From assembly GCA_963837635.1 (NCBI GenBank), contig CAWINY010000003.1:434001-498000 (forward strand): a DNA stretch of 64,000 nt. Reading direction: 5' to 3'. Source of the DNA: CAWINY01 sp963837635. GTDB lineage: Bacteria > Acidobacteriota > Terriglobia > Terriglobales > Acidobacteriaceae. Below are positions 54,140-63,035 of the stretch, piece after piece (within the stretch, counting starts at the first letter, position 1; each line of letters starts with the position of its first letter). Under the pieces are notes generated by a model. That model had not been told where the DNA came from. It was given only the letters and a program-made list of their open reading frames with translations, and made no database searches. A program made the translations under genes and the position numbers.

Positions 54140-54559
54140 CTAGTCGAAGCGGATTCCGCGCACGCGGGCGCGGTGCTCGGTGAGGATGCAAAGGTCCATC
54201 ACCACGAAGATGCCGGCTTGGAGCGCTTTCTTGGCCGCCTCTTCGTTTATCACGCCCTCCTGCATCCAGATCCCCTTGACGCCGAGTTGGATGGCTTCTT
54301 CGACGACCGGCCCGACGTGTTCGGAGCGGCGGAAGATATCGACGATGTCGATCTTCTCCGGCACCTCGGCGAGGCTGGCATACGCTTTCTCGCCCAGCGC
54401 TTCCTGAATTTGCGGATTCACCGGGATAATGCGGTATCCCTGGGTTTGCATGTACGCGGCGACGCCGTGGCTGGCGCGCAATGGGCTGTTCGAAAGCCCC
54501 ACCACCGCTATTGTCTTGCTCTGCTTCAGCAAGTCTGCGATTGCATCGTGCTGCGACAC
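54140..54559 (-). CDS. CoA-binding domain protein (YccU-like)
   Basis: 139 residues with a Rossmann-like CoA-binding fold: IAVVGLSNSPLRASHGVAAY, GYRIIPVNPQ, IDIVDIFRRSEHV and GIWMQEGVINEEAAKKALQA with the late Asp-Leu-Cys (MDLCILTEH). Single-domain members are widespread; no enzymatic role is established. Well-formed start (GGAGG upstream of ATG 54559). Confidence 0.88.
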   Translation of the reverse strand: MSQHDAIADLLKQSKTIAVVGLSNSPLRASHGVAAYMQTQGYRIIPVNPQIQEALGEKAYASLAEVPEKIDIVDIFRRSEHVGPVVEEAIQLGVKGIWMQEGVINEEAAKKALQAGIFVVMDLCILTEHRARVRGIRFD

Positions 54560-54609
54560 GGAACCTCCAAAACGTCCCTACGGGACTCGGGTCACAATTT
54601 GTGCTCTCA

Positions 54610-54654
54610 CCCAGGGCTTACGCCCTGGGCTATTATTTGCCGCCCCTTCGGGGC
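54610..54654. repeat. GCCCTGGG hairpin pair
   Basis: CCCAGGGC/GCCCTGGG (54610-54629) and GCCCCTTCGGGGC (54642-54654) form two adjacent hairpins in the spacer. A related piece (CAGGGCTTTAGCCCTGAGG) is at 61802-61820. Confidence 0.6.
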
Positions 54655-54716
54655 TGACCGTCTTCATATTCCATGGTGACCCCGAGTGACATAAAGAACT
54701 CAGAATGACAACATGC

Positions 54717-54899
54717 TTACGATTGTGCCGGCACGTCGCTCGGCGCGCCTTCGGTTTTCACCAACTCCCAGTTGCCGCGGCCGCACTTGTTGCGGCAGGT
54801 GGGCAGATCCTGCCCCGCCTCAAAGCGCGCCGGCAGTTTGCATACCGTACACCAGTAAATGCCGCTCTGCGGCGCTTTCGTACCAGGTTTGAATGCCAT
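54717..54899 (-). CDS. Small zinc-ribbon-like protein
   Basis: 60 residues from ATG 54899 (GGAGGGAAG upstream): MAFKPGTKAPQSGIYWCTVC, then LPTCRNKCGRGNWELV. Two CxxC/CxxxC pairs (WCTVC, TCRNKC) indicate a zinc ribbon. An upstream in-frame start at 54944 would overlap the DUF218 gene. Similar YWCxxC small proteins are common and uncharacterised. Confidence 0.72.
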   Translation of the reverse strand: MAFKPGTKAPQSGIYWCTVCKLPARFEAGQDLPTCRNKCGRGNWELVKTEGAPSDVPAQS

Positions 54900-54922
54900 G
54901 AACTTCTTCCCTCCGGGCCTCA

Positions 54923-55552
54923 CTACGTAATGTGTAACCGCCAAAGAAGATAACTCAATGCCTCGCGTAGTGCCGCCATGGCCCTGCGCGACGTGCCCAG
55001 CGGAACCGATCCCGGACGCGGCGAACCGTAGGCGGTAATGCCCTGCGCGCCGAGCATGTGCTTGATCCTATAGATATGGTACGCATCGCTGACCGCGACA
55101 CAAGCGTGCAGGTCGTTGGTCTTGAGGATACGGGCGGTGCGCTGGGCGGATTCTGCCGTATCCCCGCCCTGGGTTTCGGCAATCAGGTCCTCATCCGGTA
55201 CCCCGCGGCGGATCAGGTAGTCGCGCCCCACCGCGCCTTCGGAATAGGTGGGGTCCAAACCCGCTCCGCCGGTCACGATAATCAGCGGCGCGATGCCCTC
55301 TTGGTAAAGATCGTAAGCATGATCCAAGCGTGCGCGCAGCACCGGCGAGGGGCGTCCGGCATATTCCGCCGCGCCAAAGACGACGATGGCGCCGTCCGGC
55401 CGGGTCTCATCCCGCCGCGCCTGCCGGGCCACGGCATAAGCCGTGCCCGCCAGGTAGGCAGCTAAAACGACCAAAGCGGCCCCGGCCAGCAGACACGCGG
55501 TGCGGCGTATCTTGATCCAGGACTTCATCCAGGACTTCGGCGCCAGCCTCAT
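54923..55552 (-). CDS. DUF218 (YdcF/SanA-like) membrane-anchored protein
   Basis: 209 residues: N-terminal helix (RRTACLLAGAALVVLAAYLA) then the DUF218 domain with AIVVFGAAEYAGRPSPVLRA, APLIIVTGGAG, EDLIAETQGGDTAESAQRTA and CVAVSDAYHIYRIKHML. The family includes ElyC and SanA, linked to envelope integrity. The ATG overlaps the tsaC stop (ATGA). Confidence 0.88.
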   Translation of the reverse strand: MRLAPKSWMKSWIKIRRTACLLAGAALVVLAAYLAGTAYAVARQARRDETRPDGAIVVFGAAEYAGRPSPVLRARLDHAYDLYQEGIAPLIIVTGGAGLDPTYSEGAVGRDYLIRRGVPDEDLIAETQGGDTAESAQRTARILKTNDLHACVAVSDAYHIYRIKHMLGAQGITAYGSPRPGSVPLGTSRRAMAALREALSYLLWRLHIT

Positions 55553-56205
55553 TTTCGGGCGAGCAGCTCCGTGATCTCCTGCGCCGGGATGGCGCCTTCG
55601 CGTTGGATCCGCCAGTTGGGCCGGCCAAGGTCATCGGCGGTAAGGTCGACGATCGTGGAGGGAACATCGCGGGGCGAACAGCCGCCATCGATGATGCACG
55701 GGATGCGGTCGCCTAACTGCTTACGAACGCCGTCGGCGGAGGTGCACTCGGCGGCTCCGCTCAGGTTGGCGGAGGTCGCCGTGATCGGAACCCCGGCGGC
55801 GCGGATCACGGCGATCGGGATCTTCAGCGCGGGCACGCGCAAGGCAACATTGCCGGAGTTGGCCGTCACCTTCAACGGCAGGCGGGCAGCGGCGCGCACG
55901 ATCAGGGTCAGCGGCCCCGGCCAGAAGCGCTCGGCGAGCGCATAGAATTCGTCCGGCAGGTCGCGCGCCAGTTCCTCGGCCTGATCCACGCTGGCAATCA
56001 GCAGCGACAGCGGCTTGTAGTGTGCGCGAGATTTGATCTCGTACACCCGCTCCACCGCGTGCAGGTTATACGGGTCAGCGGCGAGGCCGTAAAAGGTGTC
56101 CGTGGGCATGCCGACAACCTGCCCGCTGCGGATGCGCTCGGCGGCATAGCTGACCAGCCGCGATTCCGGGTTCTCGCTGTCAATTTTTATGACTTCGGGT
56201 TGCAA
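55549..56205 (-). CDS. tsaC: L-threonylcarbamoyladenylate synthase (TsaC/YrdC)
   Basis: 218 residues from TTG 56205 (AAAGGA upstream); longer frames begin in poorly conserved sequence. YrdC fold: GQVVGMPTDTFYGLAADPYN, EIKSRAHYKPLSLLIAS, RFWPGPLTLIVRA, VALRVPALK, ITATSANLSG and the late DGG and STIVDL. Makes threonylcarbamoyl-AMP for t6A37. Coupled to the DUF218 gene downstream. Confidence 0.9.
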   Translation of the reverse strand: MQPEVIKIDSENPESRLVSYAAERIRSGQVVGMPTDTFYGLAADPYNLHAVERVYEIKSRAHYKPLSLLIASVDQAEELARDLPDEFYALAERFWPGPLTLIVRAAARLPLKVTANSGNVALRVPALKIPIAVIRAAGVPITATSANLSGAAECTSADGVRKQLGDRIPCIIDGGCSPRDVPSTIVDLTADDLGRPNWRIQREGAIPAQEITELLARK

Positions 56206-56472
56206 CGTTGTCCTTTCGTCCAGTGTCCCCAACCAAATGGCGCGCCAGCATGGCCGGGAGCGGCAGCCTGCGTAAATTGCGAAAACTAGCACACCAGCGC
56301 GTGCTGCCGCAAGCTTTAGCCCCGCACCGGGTTGCGCTTTCGGGGAGCCGCACCGCTCGCCGCCAACAGACTTCGACAGTATGGTAGCAAATGCGGGTTG
56401 CGAGCAGGACGTTTCTCACCGAAGCTCCCGGCCCCGGGTGATTTAGGATGAGCTCACAGGAGGAATTCCTTC

Positions 56473-57870
56473 ATGGCGATCAGGAGCCTGAATCCGGCCA
56501 CCGGAGAGCTTCTGCGCAGTTTCGAGCCCTTTAGCGAGAAGCAGGTCGCGGCCTGCATCGACCAAGCGCAACAGACATTCCTAGCATACCGTCACACCCC
56601 CTTCGCCAGCCGCGCCGAATGCATGCAGCGGGCGGCGCAGATTCTCGAAGCAGAAAAGCTGACGCTGGCACGCACCATGACCCTGGAAATGGGCAAGACG
56701 CTGCGTTCGGCCGTGCAGGAAGTGGAAAAATGCGCCTTGGCCTGCCGATTCTATGCCGAGAATGCGGAACGGCTCTTGCGCGACGAGCCGGCACAGAGCG
56801 GCGCGGCCAAGGCATTCGTCCGCTACCAGCCGCTGGGGATCGTGCTGGCGGTTATGCCCTGGAACTTCCCGCTGTGGCAGGTGTTTCGCTTTGCCGCGCC
56901 CGGCTTGATGGCCGGCAACGTAGCCTTGCTCAAGCACGCGTCCAACGTTCCGCAGTGCGCGCTGGCCATCGAAGACATATTCCGCCGGGCCGGATTCCCT
57001 CAAGGAGCATTCCAGACGCTGCTGATCGGTGCCGCGGCGGTGGAACGCGTCATCGGCGACCCGCGGGTGAAGGCCGTCACGCTCACCGGCAGCGTTTCTG
57101 CCGGCCGCAAGGTGGCGGAGACCGCCGGCCGGAAAATCAAGAAAACCGTGCTGGAGTTGGGTGGCAGCGATCCCTTCATCGTGATGCCCAGTGTCCCGCT
57201 GGACCAGGCTGTAGCCACGGCGGTGCAGGCCCGCTGCATCAACAATGGACAATCCTGCATCGCGGCCAAGCGCTTCATCGTCGCCGAATCGATCGCCGAG
57301 GAGTTCGAGCGCCGCTTCGTGCAGCGCATGTCCGAGCTGAAGGTGGGCGATCCGATGCAAGCGGACACCGATGTCGGGCCGCTGGCGACCGAGGATGGTC
57401 TAAACGACATCGAAGAGCAAGTGAACCAGAGCGTGGAGAAAGGGGTGAAGCTGCTGATCGGCGGCAAGCGCCTGGGCGGCCCCGGCTATTTCTATGCCCC
57501 GACGGCCTTGGCGGACATCCCGAAGGAGGCGCCCGCTTACTACGACGAACTGTTTGGCCCGGTGGCCTCCATCTTCCGCGTGCGCAATGCCGAAGAGGCG
57601 ATCCAGGTGGCGAACGACAGCTCCTTCGGCCTGGGAGCCAGCGCGTGGACGAATGACGAACGCGAGCGGGAGATGTTCGTGGACGGCATCGAGTCGGGAA
57701 TGGTATTCATCAACGGCATGGTCGTATCCGATCCGCGCCTGCCGTTCGGCGGGATAAAGGATTCGGGGTATGGGCGTGAGCTTAGCGCGTTCGGGATCCG
57801 CGAGTTCACCAATATCAAGACGGTAGCGATTTATGACGAAGTCAGCCGCAGTGCCAGCGACACGGAATAG
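56473..57870 (+). CDS. NAD(P)-dependent aldehyde dehydrogenase, succinate-semialdehyde type
   Basis: 465 residues; AGGAGG ahead of ATG 56473. Substrate and cofactor motifs MPWNFPLWQVFRFAAPGLMA and FTGS-like VTLTGSVSAG, catalytic Glu228 in LELGG and Cys262 in NNGQSCIAAKR. It is closest in style to bacterial succinate-semialdehyde dehydrogenases (Sad/GabD-like) with the short N-terminus. No GABA genes are adjacent, so the physiological aldehyde is not settled. Confidence 0.9.
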   Translation: MAIRSLNPATGELLRSFEPFSEKQVAACIDQAQQTFLAYRHTPFASRAECMQRAAQILEAEKLTLARTMTLEMGKTLRSAVQEVEKCALACRFYAENAERLLRDEPAQSGAAKAFVRYQPLGIVLAVMPWNFPLWQVFRFAAPGLMAGNVALLKHASNVPQCALAIEDIFRRAGFPQGAFQTLLIGAAAVERVIGDPRVKAVTLTGSVSAGRKVAETAGRKIKKTVLELGGSDPFIVMPSVPLDQAVATAVQARCINNGQSCIAAKRFIVAESIAEEFERRFVQRMSELKVGDPMQADTDVGPLATEDGLNDIEEQVNQSVEKGVKLLIGGKRLGGPGYFYAPTALADIPKEAPAYYDELFGPVASIFRVRNAEEAIQVANDSSFGLGASAWTNDEREREMFVDGIESGMVFINGMVVSDPRLPFGGIKDSGYGRELSAFGIREFTNIKTVAIYDEVSRSASDTE

Positions 57871-58113
57871 CACAGACGGCCTTTTCACGTTCGCCACGGA
57901 TGTCACGGATGAACGCGGATCGACACGGATTTTGTGAGGCAAGAATCAACAGCGGATCGAGACGGATTGAGACGGATCAGAAGGATTTTCAAAAGACGAG
58001 ACGAGCCGTCTTAATCCGTTTCCATCCGTTGTTGTCTTTCTTTTCGCGAGAGGTGCCGAAAAATCCGTGTGATCCGTGTGATCCGTGGCTCATCACTCTC
58101 GCACAAAATAAAA
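57871..58113. repeat. Nested 9-nt array hairpins (ACGGAT family)
   Basis: Outer arms 57892-57932 (GCCACGGAT, GTCACGGAT, GACACGGAT) and 58060-58090 (GATCCGTGT, GATCCGTGT, GATCCGTGGC); inner arms 57949-57980 (AGCGGATCGAGACGGATTGA) and 58009-58034 (TTAATCCGTTTCCATCCGTT). Exactly the nested layout seen at 16.6-16.9 and 41.7-41.9 kb. Confidence 0.8.
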
Positions 58114-58139
58114 GGCCCGAGGCAAGTTCACCTCGGGCC
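58103..58139 (-). terminator. Rho-independent terminator of the cold shock gene
   Basis: On the minus strand GGCCCGAGG (58139-58131) pairs with CCTCGGGCC (58122-58114), followed by TTTTATTTTGT. Placed 17-50 bases after the stop codon. Confidence 0.85.
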
Positions 58140-58155
58140 CTTCCGACAAGTCAAG

Positions 58156-58356
58156 TTACAGAGGCCGGACGTTATCGGCTTGCAGGCCCTTTGGACCATC
58201 CTTGACTTCGTACTCCACCAACTGACCTTCTTGCAGGCTGCGGAAGCCGCCAGCCTGAATCCCCGAAAAATGCACGAATACATCGCCACCGCTGTTGCGG
58301 CTAATAAATCCGTAGCCCTTTGCGTCGTTAAACCAATTCACTGTTCCTTGTTCCAA
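58156..58356 (-). CDS. Cold shock domain protein
   Basis: 66 residues, a single CSD: MEQGTVNWFNDAKGYGFISR with RNP1 KGYGFI (13-18) and RNP2 DVFVHF (25-30). Binds single-stranded nucleic acid as an RNA chaperone. TTG start with AAGGAT upstream. Monocistronic with its own terminator. Length and core are typical of CspA-like proteins. Confidence 0.95.
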   Translation of the reverse strand: MEQGTVNWFNDAKGYGFISRNSGGDVFVHFSGIQAGGFRSLQEGQLVEYEVKDGPKGLQADNVRPL

Positions 58357-58800
58357 GTTAATCCTTGTTCCTTCCGTCTATCCTTCGATCAACCATCTGA
58401 CTGTGAGTGGCTAACCCTGTCCCCACCGCTGCGTTCTGCCAGTTGGAGACCCACAAGCCGGGTTTGTCGCCATTTCCCAGTCGCTTACGATCTCTCGAAG
58501 CAACCTGTGTAGTTAGATGCGCAGAACTGCTCCTGGATGCTTTCGCTGGCGAGGTGACCGTGGATAGAAGCGCCAATCTCTTCACGCACGTAGCGGCCCG
58601 CAACCACAAATTGCCGCAAAATGTTAGATTATTCGTCGGCCGTTGGCAGAGGGTGCCCCACCGCTGCGCGTATTTCGCAGATATGGGTCTTTTGGGTGGG
58701 TCCTTTTTTCATCAAACCCACATCTGCCAAAATCGGGCAGATGTGGGGCACCTGCACCTTTGCCACTTACGACCGACGATTAACGACCGCTGAGGTAGTC
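58357..58800. other. Spacer with hairpin and heptads
   Basis: No gene. Holds the CCCACATCTGCC hairpin at 58717-58747 (12-bp arms, CCCACATCTGCC / GGCAGATGTGGG), a half-copy at 58649-58660 (GAGGGTGCCCCA), and a heptad run (TTACGAC, CGACGAT, TAACGAC) at 58767-58787 just before the next start codon. Confidence 0.6.
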
Positions 58801-59352
58801 ATGAGCACAACACCGGAAGAACTGAACGAACTGCGGGAACACGCGGAAGAAGCTAAGCATAATCGCTCGCTGGCGCCGGTCTCGCTGACGATGTCGGTGC
58901 TGGCGGTGCTGCTCGCCGCGGTTTCTCTCATGGGCCACCGCGCCCACACGGAAGAGATCCTGCTGCAGAACCGGGCCACCGACCAGTGGTCGTACTATCA
59001 GGCCAAGAACATCCGCCGCGCCTCGATGGAGCAGTTCCTCGATCTGCTCGGAGTCACTGTCCTGAAGGACACCGAGGCTGCCGCCCAACTCAAAGAGAAA
59101 TACGCCAAGGGCATCGAGCGTTATCGTGACGAGCAAACCGAGATCCAGAACGAGGCAAAGAAACTGGAAGACGAGATCGCCAATGTGCGCCGCGGGGCCG
59201 ATCGCTTCGACCTTGGCGAGGGCTTTCTCGAAGCGGCGCTGGTGATCACCTCCCTGACCCTGCTGACCGGGCGCCGGCTCTTCTGGTTGTTAGGCTCGGT
59301 GATAGGCGTACTGGGTATCGCGGTTGCCGCGACGGGATTGGCCATCCACTAG
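58801..59352 (+). CDS. DUF4337 family membrane protein
   Basis: 183 residues from ATG 58801 (GAGG upstream). One helix near 27-45 (LTMSVLAVLLAAVSLMGHRA), a coiled-coil middle (EIQNEAKKLEDEIANVRRGA), then two helices (FLEAALVITSLTLLTGRR; LFWLLGSVIGVLGIAVAATG). The NRATDQWSYYQAKNIR segment is characteristic of DUF4337. Function unknown. Confidence 0.87.
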   Translation: MSTTPEELNELREHAEEAKHNRSLAPVSLTMSVLAVLLAAVSLMGHRAHTEEILLQNRATDQWSYYQAKNIRRASMEQFLDLLGVTVLKDTEAAAQLKEKYAKGIERYRDEQTEIQNEAKKLEDEIANVRRGADRFDLGEGFLEAALVITSLTLLTGRRLFWLLGSVIGVLGIAVAATGLAIH

Positions 59353-59404
59353 ACGATCGTCATTCGTCATCCTGAGCTCGGCCGGCGCGCACATTCTGCA
59401 GAAA

Positions 59405-59665
59405 CGAAACGGCCCGCTGCTGCCGTCAACAGAAGCGGGCCGTCGGTAGACTGTTGGGATTGGCCTGAGGCGGTCCACTCTACTTGGCTCTCCACCTGAC
59501 GCTAAGCGCCTTGTGGAGACATCATCCGAGAGCATGCGTAGCCATCTCGGACTTGGTGAGCCTCTCAGCAACCCGTTCGGACCGGAGTTGCGAGTTTCTT
59601 AGAGCGGGACGCCCTAAGCCTCAGCCACCTCACCTAGTCTGTAACTGTCGCAATTTGTCAATGGA
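59405..59665 (-). ncRNA. Candidate structured RNA with terminal hairpin
   Basis: No gene, but consecutive helices: 59410-59418/59434-59442 (9 bp), 59490-59495/59513-59518 (CTCCAC/GTGGAG), 59525-59531/59545-59551 (TCCGAGA/TCTCGGA), 59568-59575/59583-59591 (GCAACCCG/CGG-A-GTTGC), 59598-59602/59614-59618 (CTTAG/CTAAG), and a closing helix 59555-59560/59629-59634 (GGTGAG/CTCACC) that encloses the last two as a junction. The minus strand is preferred because the 9-bp hairpin is then last and is followed by GTTTCGTTTCT. I could not match it to RNase P, tmRNA, 6S, SRP RNA or a known riboswitch. Confidence 0.4.
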
Positions 59666-60445
59666 GCACCTCCTTTCCGGTGTATGGACAAGCTAATACA
59701 CAACCCCTCAACCGGTCAAATCGTGCTACTTAGCATGGGATGGCGTCAGTCTGGCATCGTCCTGCCTGCAGCGATGCCGGTTGTTTTAGCGATAAGCACC
59801 AACCCAGAATTCGCAACCAAGTCCGAGGTCATCCGTCATCGGACTTATCCGCACCGTCCGAAAATGATTGCCGGAGTAATGATCGGAAGATGCGTCGGGT
59901 ATCGTCAGCACAAACAGTAACTCCTCTGACTTATCGAGTAGCTCCGGCGCTTTTCCAAATTCGAAAGAACGGTGCGGATCTCACGCGCTACGATCATCCG
60001 TCAAATGCGAACCAGGAAGAAGTGCTCATCGATAGCGGTGTTTGTCTCATGCGGTTTTGACGTGATACTCGTTCGCGCCTCTGGCCAGCGAACAACGAAG
60101 CGAACGAAACGCATCACGCTGAGGATCGATCACGCGGAGAACAAGAACAAATGCGGAAAGAAACACGAACGCGGAGAACAAGAACAAACGGAAACGCCAC
60201 CTGTTGCCAGGTGGCGTTTCCATTCAAGGGAGAATAGTTCCAACGGAGGCTAATCCGTCAAAACTTGTTATCGAAATCATAGGAAGCTCGAACCGGGGGT
60301 GTCAAGCGAATTTTGGGATTTATCCCCTTGTGTTTACAACAACTTACAAATTTGTTCCTTTTTCCGCAGACGGGACAAAAGTGGCCTCCGGTTGTCCTGG
60401 ATGGGCCTAAGACTCACCGATTCAGTAGCTTGGGCGAGTAAAGCG
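59666..60445. other. Gene-free spacer
   Basis: No gene recognised. Contains a hairpin at about 59819-59847 (AAGTCCGAGG..TCGGACTT), repetitive GGAGAACAAGAACAAA segments at 60137-60190 and the 13-bp hairpin at 60190-60221. Confidence 0.5.
60190..60221. terminator. 13-bp perfect hairpin
   Basis: GGAAACGCCACCT (60190-60202) and AGGTGGCGTTTCC (60209-60221) with loop GTTGCC. The minus strand continues into GTTTGTTCTTGTTC. It could terminate the DUF6599-like gene transcript 220 bases from its stop. Confidence 0.55.
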
Positions 60446-61657
60446 CTATTTTCCCAAATTGAGACGGATGATCTCCGCCTCTTCCGGGCGATCGAAGATC
60501 CGGCCCGGGAAAAGCCGGGCGAGCAGGACTCGCAGGCCGCCAAAAGCTAAGCCGGCAACCAGCGCAAGACCGAGGATGATTCCAATGAGCGCAATGACAT
60601 TGACCAGCAGATTCGCCAGGTTGTCGCGCTTGCCGAAGTAGGTGTTCTCGTTCCAGGTGACGTCGGCGTCGTAGTTGACGGAGGCCAGCAGCGTCTTCGC
60701 CTCTGCCGGATCGATGCTTCCGGAGATCAACACCAGCAGCGGGCCGGTGCGTTTGCTGTAGATGGGCGAAGCGCCCCGTGGATTCAAGGCCTGGATCGCG
60801 CGCTCGCGTTCGCCGGCAATCGCGGGCGTGGGATAGCCCACGAGCAACAGGGTGGCGATGCCTTCACCACTTTCGTAATTCCCTTCGCTGACCTCCGCGC
60901 CGCGAGCGAAATCGATGGCATCGGCGGGCACCATCGCATTGAGGGTAGCGTAGGCGATCGGTCCCAGTACGTACTTCGCGCTGTTCTTCACATAGGACTG
61001 CTTGGGAAGATACTGCGGCAAGGTGGGCAGGTTGCGCGCAGATCCGTCGGGCAGGGGGATCGCCTCGGCCAGCTCGCGCAGTTCGCCGGCAGACATCGGG
61101 GTCACGCGGTCGAGTTTCACTTCCACCAGCACGTTGCCCTTGTAAAACAGGACGAGCTCGTTTCTGGTCGCGCCCTGGTCGCCGAACTTCTCATTCAGCA
61201 TCTCGGGCGTTTTATAGAAGGTGAAGGCGCCGTAGGCACCGCTGGCATCATGGAAGCGCGCCGCGCGCACCGTCATGGAGCGGCCGGGCCGGGTGTAGGT
61301 TGTACTTTCCAGATCTTCGAAGCCGTATTCCCGCAGGACGGCGGGGTTGGCCGAGTCGGCATCGGAGGGATTCGTACTGGTACGGATCGACGAAGCCATC
61401 CACCCGGCGAAAACCTTGGGCAGCAATTTGCCGGAATCAACATGCTTGTCTGTTTGGGAACCTTGATGGACTGGGTCAACCGACGGTCTCCTCTGGGCAG
61501 GAGACTGGTCGGGCGAGACAAGCAGGATCGGATTCGACGCCTGAGGCTGGGATGCTGCCGAGCGCGACGCGCCAGGCAACGCTGAATCGGCGTTCTGTCC
61601 TCCCGCCATAGTGAAGCTCGCGCACAGCAACGCGAAAACTGGGATGAGCTTTTTCAT
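60446..61657 (-). CDS. Secreted/anchored protein, DUF6599-like
   Basis: 403 residues from ATG 61657 (MKKLIPVFALLCASFTMAGG signal peptide). A Ser/Gln-rich spacer leads to two repeats of a mixed alpha/beta domain (VLREYGFEDLESTTYTRPGR, RFHDASGAYGAFTFYKTPEM; then ATLLLVGYPTPAIAGERERA) and a C-terminal membrane helix (LLVNVIALIGIILGLALVAG). This YGxxxxE..Y..GAYGAF pattern is typical of an uncharacterised Acidobacteriota family. Confidence 0.75.
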   Translation of the reverse strand: MKKLIPVFALLCASFTMAGGQNADSALPGASRSAASQPQASNPILLVSPDQSPAQRRPSVDPVHQGSQTDKHVDSGKLLPKVFAGWMASSIRTSTNPSDADSANPAVLREYGFEDLESTTYTRPGRSMTVRAARFHDASGAYGAFTFYKTPEMLNEKFGDQGATRNELVLFYKGNVLVEVKLDRVTPMSAGELRELAEAIPLPDGSARNLPTLPQYLPKQSYVKNSAKYVLGPIAYATLNAMVPADAIDFARGAEVSEGNYESGEGIATLLLVGYPTPAIAGERERAIQALNPRGASPIYSKRTGPLLVLISGSIDPAEAKTLLASVNYDADVTWNENTYFGKRDNLANLLVNVIALIGIILGLALVAGLAFGGLRVLLARLFPGRIFDRPEEAEIIRLNLGK

Positions 61658-61783
61658 CGTGAACACGGGCCCCCGGAACGCGCCGGTTTTGCGCGTTCTG
61701 GGGCAGTAAGTGCACTCCTGCTTAGACTACGTGGCCGGGGGCAAAGTTTCTACCTGGGTGTGCGGGCGTCAGTCTCGCCGGCG

Positions 61784-61894
61784 CTACGGAACCTGAATAC
61801 AGGGCTTTAGCCCTGAGGGAAGAATGGAAAGCGGCATCTGATCGCGCATCTCGCACTTGTCACACACCCAGAACTCGACCCATTGATCGTGCAT
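61784..61894 (-). CDS. 36-residue CxxC mini-protein ending in repeat DNA
   Basis: ATG 61894 with GGAGATTACCTTA upstream. MHDQWVEFWVCDKCEMRDQM, then a tail encoded by the GGGCTAAAGCCC palindrome and REP-like DNA. WVCDKCEM could be half of a zinc ribbon. Possibly a gene truncated by a repeat insertion. Confidence 0.35.
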   Translation of the reverse strand: MHDQWVEFWVCDKCEMRDQMPLSILPSGLKPCIQVP

Positions 61895-61998
61895 TAAGGT
61901 AATCTCCTAAATCTATTGCAACGCAGCGAATTGGTTGAGAAAAACAGATTTTTGCAGTTGTCCAGAGCGATTCGGACGCAGGAGACTGGCATTGATAA

Positions 61999-62859
61999 TC
62001 AGTTTGCGACCTGAGCATCCGGGAAGTCGGCCCCAAGCGTGGTCGGTTCCCAATGGTCAAGGTCACGATGTAGCAGATCGAGTTTGGCGCGCGCCGTCGC
62101 CAGGGCCATGCGGCCTAAGACAAGATGGAGCGGTGGTGCCTCGGACTGTACCGCTTCGATGATGGCCTCGGCCGCACGCACAGGATCGCCGGCCTGCTGC
62201 CCGCTCGCGCCAGAAATTGCCTGCCGGCGCGCGCCCGCGGTTTCCGCATAGGCCTCGATGGGATGGCCGGCCTGCTTCAGGGAGCGCCCCGCCCAGTCGG
62301 TGCGAAACGGCCCAGGCTCAACTACCGTCACCTTGATGCCGAGAGGCTCGACCTCCGTCGCCAGCGCTTCCGATAGCCCCTCGACTGCAAACTTAGTAGC
62401 GTTGTAGTAGCCCACGCCGGGCATACCCACGAGGCCCGCAATGGAAGAGATATTGACGATGTGCCCGCGCCGGCGCTGCCGCATCCCCGGCAGCACCGCC
62501 CGGATCATATCCGCCAAGCCGAAGAAGTTGGCCTCGAAGATGGCACGAATCTCGTGGTCCTCGCCTTCCTCGACCGCCGCCAGGTAGCCATATCCGGCAT
62601 TGTTCACCAGCACGTCAATGCCTCCGAATCTGCTCTCGGCGCTCTTCACCGCCTCCAGGACCTGCGCTGGGTCGGTCACGTCCAGCTTGAGCACCAGCGC
62701 CCGGCCATCCTTGGCGGTGCTAAAGTCCTGGATCTTGCTTGGATCGCGCGCCGTGACTACAGCGCACCAGCCTCTCTCAAGCACAACATTCGCCAACTCT
62801 CGGCCAAATCCGGTGGAACAGCCGGTGATCAACCATACAGGTGGGTACTGGCGCTGCAT
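61999..62859 (-). CDS. Short-chain dehydrogenase/reductase
   Basis: 286 residues from ATG 62859 (GAGGAG upstream), MQRQYPPVWLITGCSTGFGR. Classical SDR: TGCSTGFG cofactor loop, LDVTDP, NNAGYG, catalytic Ser in VNISSIAG and YYNATK (Tyr-x3-Lys), then EPGPFRTDW. The TGxSxGxG with Arg/Cys context suggests NADP. The longer upstream frame is repeat DNA and is not accepted. Confidence 0.9.
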   Translation of the reverse strand: MQRQYPPVWLITGCSTGFGRELANVVLERGWCAVVTARDPSKIQDFSTAKDGRALVLKLDVTDPAQVLEAVKSAESRFGGIDVLVNNAGYGYLAAVEEGEDHEIRAIFEANFFGLADMIRAVLPGMRQRRRGHIVNISSIAGLVGMPGVGYYNATKFAVEGLSEALATEVEPLGIKVTVVEPGPFRTDWAGRSLKQAGHPIEAYAETAGARRQAISGASGQQAGDPVRAAEAIIEAVQSEAPPLHLVLGRMALATARAKLDLLHRDLDHWEPTTLGADFPDAQVAN

Positions 62860-62934
62860 TACTCCTCCTCTGCTGATATCCGTGCTGGCTGCTGATCTTA
62901 TCGCAAATGGCTTCGCGCCGGCCGCCGTCGAAGC

Positions 62935-63035
62935 GTAGCGCTGGCTCCAGGCCGGCAGTCCTGGCGGCGTCCACGCCGGCAGCACGAGCGCGGGCCGCAG
63001 GCCCCCGCGACAGCCGGCCTGGAGGCCAGCGCTAC
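62935..63035. repeat. REP-like inverted pair (GTAGCGCTGGCTCCAGGCCG)
   Basis: Arms 62935-62956 and 63013-63035 are reverse complements (GTAGCGCTGGC / GCCAGCGCTAC). A variant of the REP-like family, located upstream of the SDR gene. Confidence 0.75.
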
